A DNA stretch of 64,000 nt from Sporobacter sp942492735 (GTDB lineage Bacteria; Bacillota; Clostridia; Oscillospirales; Oscillospiraceae), in contig OW818648.1 in NCBI GenBank assembly GCA_942492735.1, forward strand, positions 3,658,001 to 3,722,000. Reading direction: 5' to 3'. Shown one piece after another: positions 59,408 through 64,000 of this stretch. The notes under the pieces were generated by a model that saw only the letters and a program-made list of their open reading frames with translations, was not told the DNA's origin and made no database searches. The position numbers were made by a program, and so were the translations under genes. Within the stretch, counting starts at the first letter, position 1, and every line of letters starts with the position of its first letter.

Positions 59408-60736
59408 TTAATAGTCGCTGTCCTTGAAGCCGGAGGGTTTTGTGACGATGCGTTCAACCTCAATCCTGTAATTTGAGACCATATTCATCAGCATGGCGGC
59501 TTGGGCTGCCATTTCCTCGCTCAAGGCGGCTGATTCCTGCACTGTGGCCGTATTGCTCTGAACCACCTGCGAAATCTGCCCTAAGCTGATATTAACCTGC
59601 TCAATGATCTCAGCCTGATGCGTAAAGTCCTCGGCGATTTCCTTTATGGACAAGACAGAACCGTCGATACTTTCAACGATCTCGCGAAGTGCTTTTTCCA
59701 TATCCTCACCGATGACGAGACCCTGCTTTGATTTGGAAATGCTGTCTCCCAGGAGTTCATTTGTTTCCTTAGCCGCTTTGGCACTGTCGTTTGCCAGTTT
59801 TTTTACCTCATCTGCAACAACCGCAAAGCCCTTACCGTGAACTCCGGCACGCGCCGCCTCAACCGAGGCGTTGAGCGCAAGAAGATTCGTTTGGAATGCA
59901 ATATCCTCAATCACCTTTATGACGCTTGTTATGTGCGACGACGACTTATTAATCGCGTCAAGCGCGAGGAGCAGCTGCTTCATTTTAACACTGCCGGTTC
60001 TTGCTTCCGAATTTACTTTCACGGACAGTTGCTGTGTTCTGTCTGCGTTTTCGGAATTACTCCTGGTCATCTGCAGCACATTGCTTACTGTGGCAGATAT
60101 TTCCTCAATCGCCGACGCCTGCTCTGTCGAGCCCTGCGCGAGGCTTTGGGCTCCGGTACTGAGCTGCCGCGATTCAGCCGCCACATTGACCGCCGCATCC
60201 TTAATATTTCGTATGAGTTCGCAAATCGAGTCGTCTATCTTATTGCTGCCATCCATAATTTGGCCGAAATCACCCGGAAAACAATTTGCATCTACTCTGA
60301 CCGATAAATTTCCATTGATAATGTCGCCGGAGGCACGACCCAAAATGAGGGATGCTTTTTTGAGTGAAAGCTGAATCTCACGAATGGATCGGCCAAGCTG
60401 ACCGAGCTCGTCGCCCCTTTTTGCCGCCTCCACCTTGAAGTCCGTGTTGCCGGCAGCAAGGTTCTCCGAATAGCCAACCAGTTTTTTGATCGGCTTCACA
60501 ATGGCGCCTGACATCAGTATGACCGTCAGGAGCAATATCACAATACATACGGCGGATATAACTATATCCTGTACCACAATTGCTTTCGCGGCTTCCGCCG
60601 AAATCGTATAGGCTTTAAATGATATCGTTAATATGTAGAAGTCCAAAAAAGCATAACATATAAGCGCCGGTAAAAATATACTCAGAATCATCCTCATTCT
60701 TAAATTCATGCGTCCCGTTTTTTCCTTGCCCTGCAT
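59408..60736 (-). CDS. methyl-accepting chemotaxis protein with minimal external loop
   Basis: 442 residues. Helix 1 at ~15-38 and helix 2 at ~54-77 leave only ~15 residues outside, so there is no extracellular sensor domain. A HAMP (~78-130) and a second HAMP-like unit (~140-175, GNLSVRVDANCFPGDF) follow, then the coiled-coil signalling domain with the hairpin tip AFQTNLLALNASVEAARAG. It may sense membrane state, energy or a cytosolic partner. No che or flagellar genes are near. Confidence 0.88.
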   Translation of the reverse strand: MQGKEKTGRMNLRMRMILSIFLPALICYAFLDFYILTISFKAYTISAEAAKAIVVQDIVISAVCIVILLLTVILMSGAIVKPIKKLVGYSENLAAGNTDFKVEAAKRGDELGQLGRSIREIQLSLKKASLILGRASGDIINGNLSVRVDANCFPGDFGQIMDGSNKIDDSICELIRNIKDAAVNVAAESRQLSTGAQSLAQGSTEQASAIEEISATVSNVLQMTRSNSENADRTQQLSVKVNSEARTGSVKMKQLLLALDAINKSSSHITSVIKVIEDIAFQTNLLALNASVEAARAGVHGKGFAVVADEVKKLANDSAKAAKETNELLGDSISKSKQGLVIGEDMEKALREIVESIDGSVLSIKEIAEDFTHQAEIIEQVNISLGQISQVVQSNTATVQESAALSEEMAAQAAMLMNMVSNYRIEVERIVTKPSGFKDSDY

Positions 60737-60821
60737 TTAAAACACCGACCTTACATATGAATTTTGTTCGCTGCTTAATGTATGTATCGGCATTTATTTA
60801 CTTTTTATTATTTATTTTACT

Positions 60822-61691
60822 TTATTTTTTTGAACTATTACCCATTTTTTCGTCTTTTTGTTTCATTGTCGTCGTAATTGCACAGGTCGGACAGGCACGT
60901 CGGCAGTCTCCGCAGCGGATGCATTCGGTACTGTTTGGTTTTGTCATAACCGGGATAGCCAGCTTGCAGGCCTGCTGGCAGGCACCGCAGTCTGTGCATT
61001 TTTCTTTATCGATGCTGTATCTGTAGAGCGCGAATTTGTTGAACGGCCCGTAGATCGCGCCGAGCGGGCATATGTAGCGGCAAAACGGGCGATAGACGAC
61101 GACGGACAGCAGGACAAAAATGATCAGAAGCAGAACCTTCCAGTCAAATAGCCAACCGATGGCGCTGCGAATGCCGGGGTTTGTGAGGACGAGCGGAATG
61201 CCTGCCATAAACGTGCCGGAGGGGCATATATATTCGCAGAACCACGGACTCCCCTGACCCACGATATCGAGAACCAAGAGCGGCAGGATGATGACAAAAA
61301 GCGCGAGTATGACATATTTTAGAAATTTGAGCCACCTGTCTCCCGGCAGCTTCTTGATTTTTTTGACACCCGGGATTTTGTATAATAAATCCTGAAGAAG
61401 TCCAAACGGGCAAAGCCAGGCGCAAACAACCCGCCCGCAGAGCGCGCCGACCATGATGAAAAAACCGATGATGTAAAATGAAAAATCAAATTGCCTGCTC
61501 GCAAGGACCGCCTGAAGGGAGCCGATTGGGCATGAAGCGAAAGCGCCGGGACATGAATAGCAGCTCAGCCCCGGCACGCAGAATTTTTTAAGATCGCCTG
61601 TATATATTTTCCCCTGAAGAAACCCTGCGGCATAGCCGTTCGTCAGCGCTGTAAAAGCGATCTGCACGGCATGGCGCAGGCGGCCTTTCAT
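60822..61691 (-). CDS. membrane 4Fe-4S protein (NapH/RnfB-like polyferredoxin)
   Basis: 289 residues from ATG 61691, one base after the stop of the CXXC mini-protein. About five helices; cytosolic CxxxCP motifs (CAWLCPFG, CEYICPSG, CRYICPLG) and a C-terminal 2[4Fe-4S] ferredoxin pair (CTDCGACQQAC, CIRCGDCRRACP). NapH/MauN/CcoG-like proteins move electrons between cytosol and membrane. The operon suggests electrons to or from an external thiol protein (inference). Confidence 0.85.
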   Translation of the reverse strand: MKGRLRHAVQIAFTALTNGYAAGFLQGKIYTGDLKKFCVPGLSCYSCPGAFASCPIGSLQAVLASRQFDFSFYIIGFFIMVGALCGRVVCAWLCPFGLLQDLLYKIPGVKKIKKLPGDRWLKFLKYVILALFVIILPLLVLDIVGQGSPWFCEYICPSGTFMAGIPLVLTNPGIRSAIGWLFDWKVLLLIIFVLLSVVVYRPFCRYICPLGAIYGPFNKFALYRYSIDKEKCTDCGACQQACKLAIPVMTKPNSTECIRCGDCRRACPTCAITTTMKQKDEKMGNSSKK

Positions 61692-61692
61692 C

Positions 61693-61833
61693 CTACCCAA
61701 TACCGATACACTCCAGACATATTCTGATGGCTTTTTGCAGAACGACATTGACTTCGCCGCGGAAGATGCCGATGAGCAGGAACGAGAATCCTACAAAAAA
61801 GACAGCAAGGGCAATATGCGGCTTCGCTTTCAC
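61693..61833 (-). CDS. CD1871A-family CXXC mini-protein (46 aa)
   Basis: GTG 61833 with GAGG eight bases upstream, stop TAG 61693. One membrane helix (residues ~7-25) and the C-terminal motif ICLECIGIG with a CxxC (CLEC). It matches the small CD1871A-type CXXC family known beside 4Fe-4S membrane proteins and TlpA/rhodanese lipoproteins in Clostridia. Three bases separate it from the lipoprotein stop, and one from the next start. It probably relays electrons or thiols at the membrane (inference). Confidence 0.8.
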   Translation of the reverse strand: MKAKPHIALAVFFVGFSFLLIGIFRGEVNVVLQKAIRICLECIGIG

Positions 61834-61836
61834 TTA

Positions 61837-62751
61837 TTATACCTCTTTTAAAAGGTTATCTATGATTGACGCCCATTCATCACCGGTGCGAGAACCGACA
61901 TACGCCTCGCCGATTTGTTTGCCGCCATCATCTACAAAAATCGTCGTGGGCACAGCCGTCACATTGCCGAGCAGCAGCCTGTTTATATCAGCAGACGGTA
62001 AAATGTGCAGATAATCGGCACCGGTTGCATCAACAATCTCCCTGGCTAAATCGACCATGTTCTCTATTATGGCGCCGTCGCCGTCAGCGGCGTCTGCTAT
62101 AATTCCGACGATCTGAAACCCCTTGTCGGCATACTGCGTATTCAGCTTGCCGAGATCAGGCATCTCTTCGATGCACGGCGTGCAGAACGTCGCCCAGATG
62201 TTGACCATCGTGAGCTTGCTGCCGCTGAAAATCGCCGCGTCCACAGGATTGCCGTCAATGGCGGTTGACGTGAACGTACTCAGTATACCATCAGATAATG
62301 CATCGGATGCTTCTGTAGGCGTTGGGCCTGATGCGGAAACCGTGTCGTAAGGCCAGTCAATGATACCGCCCATGTCGTATACCGCCGTATAGCCTAAGGC
62401 TATGAGCGCTTGCGCGGCCACTGCGCTGCGCGCGCCGGATCGGCAGTAGAGAATGATTTTCGCGTCGACATCCGGAAGCTCCGCCGGTTTTTTGTCCGAT
62501 ATCGTCTCGACCGGGATATTGATAGCGCCTTCAAGACGGGCGCTGTTATACTCCCCCGCCGTGCGCACATCGACGAGGACCATGTCGTCGCCGTTATCCA
62601 TCATTTTTTTAACGTCCTCAGGCTTGATCGTCTGATAAGTGCCGGACGCTGCCTGGGATGCGTCTATGTTTCCGTTATCCGGCGTCCCTGCGCAGGCAAC
62701 CGCGTAAATTGACATAACTAAAACGATAGCCAGCGTGAGCAGCTTTTTCAT
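61837..62751 (-). CDS. lipoprotein with rhodanese and TlpA-like thioredoxin domains
   Basis: 304 residues. Signal peptide and lipobox VACAG (Cys 20). Rhodanese domain ~40-130 with the active loop YCRSGARS. A linker, then a TlpA/ResA-type thioredoxin fold ~155-300 with CTPC (NIWATFCTPCIEEMP) and the cis-Pro VPTTIF. It acts outside the membrane on sulfane sulfur or disulfides. Combining both domains in one lipoprotein suggests persulfide-to-thiol handling. Confidence 0.88.
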   Translation of the reverse strand: MKKLLTLAIVLVMSIYAVACAGTPDNGNIDASQAASGTYQTIKPEDVKKMMDNGDDMVLVDVRTAGEYNSARLEGAINIPVETISDKKPAELPDVDAKIILYCRSGARSAVAAQALIALGYTAVYDMGGIIDWPYDTVSASGPTPTEASDALSDGILSTFTSTAIDGNPVDAAIFSGSKLTMVNIWATFCTPCIEEMPDLGKLNTQYADKGFQIVGIIADAADGDGAIIENMVDLAREIVDATGADYLHILPSADINRLLLGNVTAVPTTIFVDDGGKQIGEAYVGSRTGDEWASIIDNLLKEV

Positions 62752-62858
62752 CTAATAACTATTCCTTTCTAAAGGGCGTCCATCAGGATGCACTTGGGAG
62801 TTGTGCTGAGTACGGCTATGCCCGACTTCGGGTCGGAAGACCCAAAAGGCACAAAGTT

Positions 62859-63785
62859 TTATTTGTTTTCAAACAGATATTCTTCGACGTATTGGGATGC
62901 GACAGCACCGTCGGAAGCGGCAGTAACGATCTGGCGCAATGGTTTTGTCCGAACATCACCGACGGCGAAAACGCCCGGAGCGCTCGTCCGCGTTGTTTCA
63001 TCGGCCATAATATAGCCGTTACCATCCATAGCAACCTGTCCGGCTAACAGCGCCGTGTTCGGTATCCTGCCGATGGCAATGAAAATACCTTCACAGGCGA
63101 GCTCTGTCAGCGTACCAGTCTTGATGTTTTTAATCTTTGCGCCGGTTACCTTTTTTTCGCGAAGGATTTCCGAGATGATTGAATCTGGGATAAACGTCAG
63201 ATTCTCCGTGTTCTTAATCGCAAGCATATAGCTCTTAGATGCCCGGAGCGTATCGCGGCGGTGGATGAGATAGACGTGCTTACAAATTTTCGCCAAAAAT
63301 AGCGCGTCCGTGACGGCTGTATCACCGCCGCCGTTCACGATAACGGTTTTCTCCTTGTACCGCATACCGTCGCACGTGGCGCAGTAGGCCACGCCGCGGT
63401 TCAACAGTCCTGCTTCTTCCGGCAGGCCGAGCTCTCTTGGGGAAGCGCCCGTCGCCAGAATCACAGTCTCCGCCTCGTAATCGCCGTCTGTTGTGTGCAC
63501 GATTTTGGGCCTTGCCGCCAAATCAACAGATGTGACCTCACTGAAGACGCTCACTGCGCCGAATCGGTCTGCACCGAGCTTCATCTTTTCGCCAAGCTCA
63601 AACCCGTCAACCCCGTTTTCGAAGCCCGGGTAATTTTCCACCCAGCTTGTCGTCGCCATCTGGCCGCCCGGCGAGAGCTTTTCCAGGAGCAGCGTTGAAA
63701 GCCCTGCCCGTGCGCAGTAGAGCGCCGCCGTATAACCGCCAGGTCCACCACCGATAATGACCGCATCATAATGTTGTGTCGTCAT
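62859..63785 (-). CDS. trxB: thioredoxin-disulfide reductase
   Basis: 308 residues. FAD motif IIGGGPGGYTAALYCARAG, redox pair CATC (~residues 135-138), NADPH motif NGGGDTAV, and the C-terminal FAD segment GVFAVGDVRTKPLRQ. It reduces thioredoxin with NADPH. Located between the trx gene (edge of window) and the lipoprotein operon; the 107-base gap to the lipoprotein may hold a separate promoter. Confidence 0.94.
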   Translation of the reverse strand: MTTQHYDAVIIGGGPGGYTAALYCARAGLSTLLLEKLSPGGQMATTSWVENYPGFENGVDGFELGEKMKLGADRFGAVSVFSEVTSVDLAARPKIVHTTDGDYEAETVILATGASPRELGLPEEAGLLNRGVAYCATCDGMRYKEKTVIVNGGGDTAVTDALFLAKICKHVYLIHRRDTLRASKSYMLAIKNTENLTFIPDSIISEILREKKVTGAKIKNIKTGTLTELACEGIFIAIGRIPNTALLAGQVAMDGNGYIMADETTRTSAPGVFAVGDVRTKPLRQIVTAASDGAVASQYVEEYLFENK

Positions 63786-63838
63786 AATAAATCACCTGCT
63801 GTCTGTTTTTTTGTATAGCTCGCAGCTCACGCTTCTAT

Positions 63839-64000
63839 TTACTGGATGCCCTGCTCGCTGAGCCATCTATCGATATCCGCTCTGGAGCCCGGATTGACAA
63901 GCGGCGCACCCGGCTTCCCGTCCTTAAAGAGCAGCAGTGTCGGAATTGTCATGACCTCAAACCGGTCCTCCAGCTCCTCCTGCTCGTCCACATTGATTTT
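63839..64000 (-). CDS. trxA: thioredoxin (N-terminal part beyond the window)
   Basis: The last 53 residues: KINVDEQEELEDRFEV, then MTIPTLLLFKDGKPG with the cis-Pro loop, and a terminal helix. The active-site CGPC lies outside the window. It immediately precedes trxB in the same orientation. Confidence 0.85.
   Translation of the reverse strand, partial: KINVDEQEELEDRFEVMTIPTLLLFKDGKPGAPLVNPGSRADIDRWLSEQGIQ

Noticed and set aside
60757..61026. Plus-strand hydrophobic frame opposite the 4Fe-4S gene
   Set aside because: It is a mirror of T-rich intergenic sequence and the ferredoxin gene, with no ribosome-binding site.
1..64000. CRISPR array among the direct repeats
   Set aside because: The tandem repeats are in coding frames (collagen, 14-residue repeat) with no unique spacers, and no cas genes are present.

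Overview
The window reads as chromosome of a spore-forming, anaerobic low-GC-lineage Gram-positive (Clostridia; an Oscillospiraceae-type relative is my inference). Evidence: strong GGAGG ribosome-binding sites, TTGACA/TATAAT promoters, a sigma-K-type sporulation promoter ahead of a BclA-like collagen protein, a phosphotransbutyrylase/butyrate kinase pair, an orphan Na+-pump beta/gamma pair, a NiCo riboswitch and a CD1871A-type CXXC mini-protein. I see no rRNA, tRNA, CRISPR array, transposase or phage gene. No taxonomy search could be run.

Layout. 1-7920: a spore-surface glycan locus: collagen-like protein running off the left edge (- strand), RfbA and RfbB (dTDP-4-keto-6-deoxyglucose synthesis), a DegT-family sugar aminotransferase, a NeuD-like acyltransferase and two sister GT2 glycosyltransferases, one carrying twelve 14-residue repeats. 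7962-9314: OadG/OadB-type sodium pump subunits without an alpha subunit. 9531-16118: LysA-like decarboxylase, the large helicase Lhr and a tRNA dihydrouridine synthase. 16171-21262: PEP/pyruvate-binding protein, Ptb, an IlvH-like ACT protein and Buk. 21377-26093: TetR regulator, MMPL exporter and a secreted heptad-repeat partner. 26269-27486: a J-domain/degenerate-GGDEF fusion.

27571-39339 is a branched-chain amino acid supercluster: a 38-codon Ile/Leu/Val-rich leader peptide and a perfect terminator hairpin, then ilvB, ilvH, ilvC, ilvD, leuA, cimA, leuC, leuD, leuB. With a citramalate synthase, isoleucine can be made from pyruvate without threonine. The spacers hold elaborate hairpins, some covarying between copies. 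39400-45614 holds accessory genes: nucleotidyltransferase, WYL regulator with two identical-architecture operators, flavin reductase, AlkZ-related protein, DUF2461 and an SLH-Hint surface protein.

45755-54312 is devoted to metals: a DUF134-regulated Fe-S/cofactor operon (DUF134, MBL-fold, Mrp ATPase, two NifX-like proteins), a CDF exporter under a NiCo riboswitch, and a zinc uptake system (znuA divergent from znuC-znuB-zur-DUF169) around a Zur box. 54431-59162: CmpB-family membrane protein, LysN-like aminotransferase, MocR regulator and TetR regulator. 59408-64000: a chemotaxis receptor with almost no external domain, then a thiol/electron relay (thioredoxin, TrxB, rhodanese-TlpA lipoprotein, CXXC mini-protein, membrane 4Fe-4S protein).

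Many intergenic spacers carry small palindromic modules bounded by GTAGGG/CCCTAC. At least nine loci in 64 kb belong to this modular, probably mobile family.
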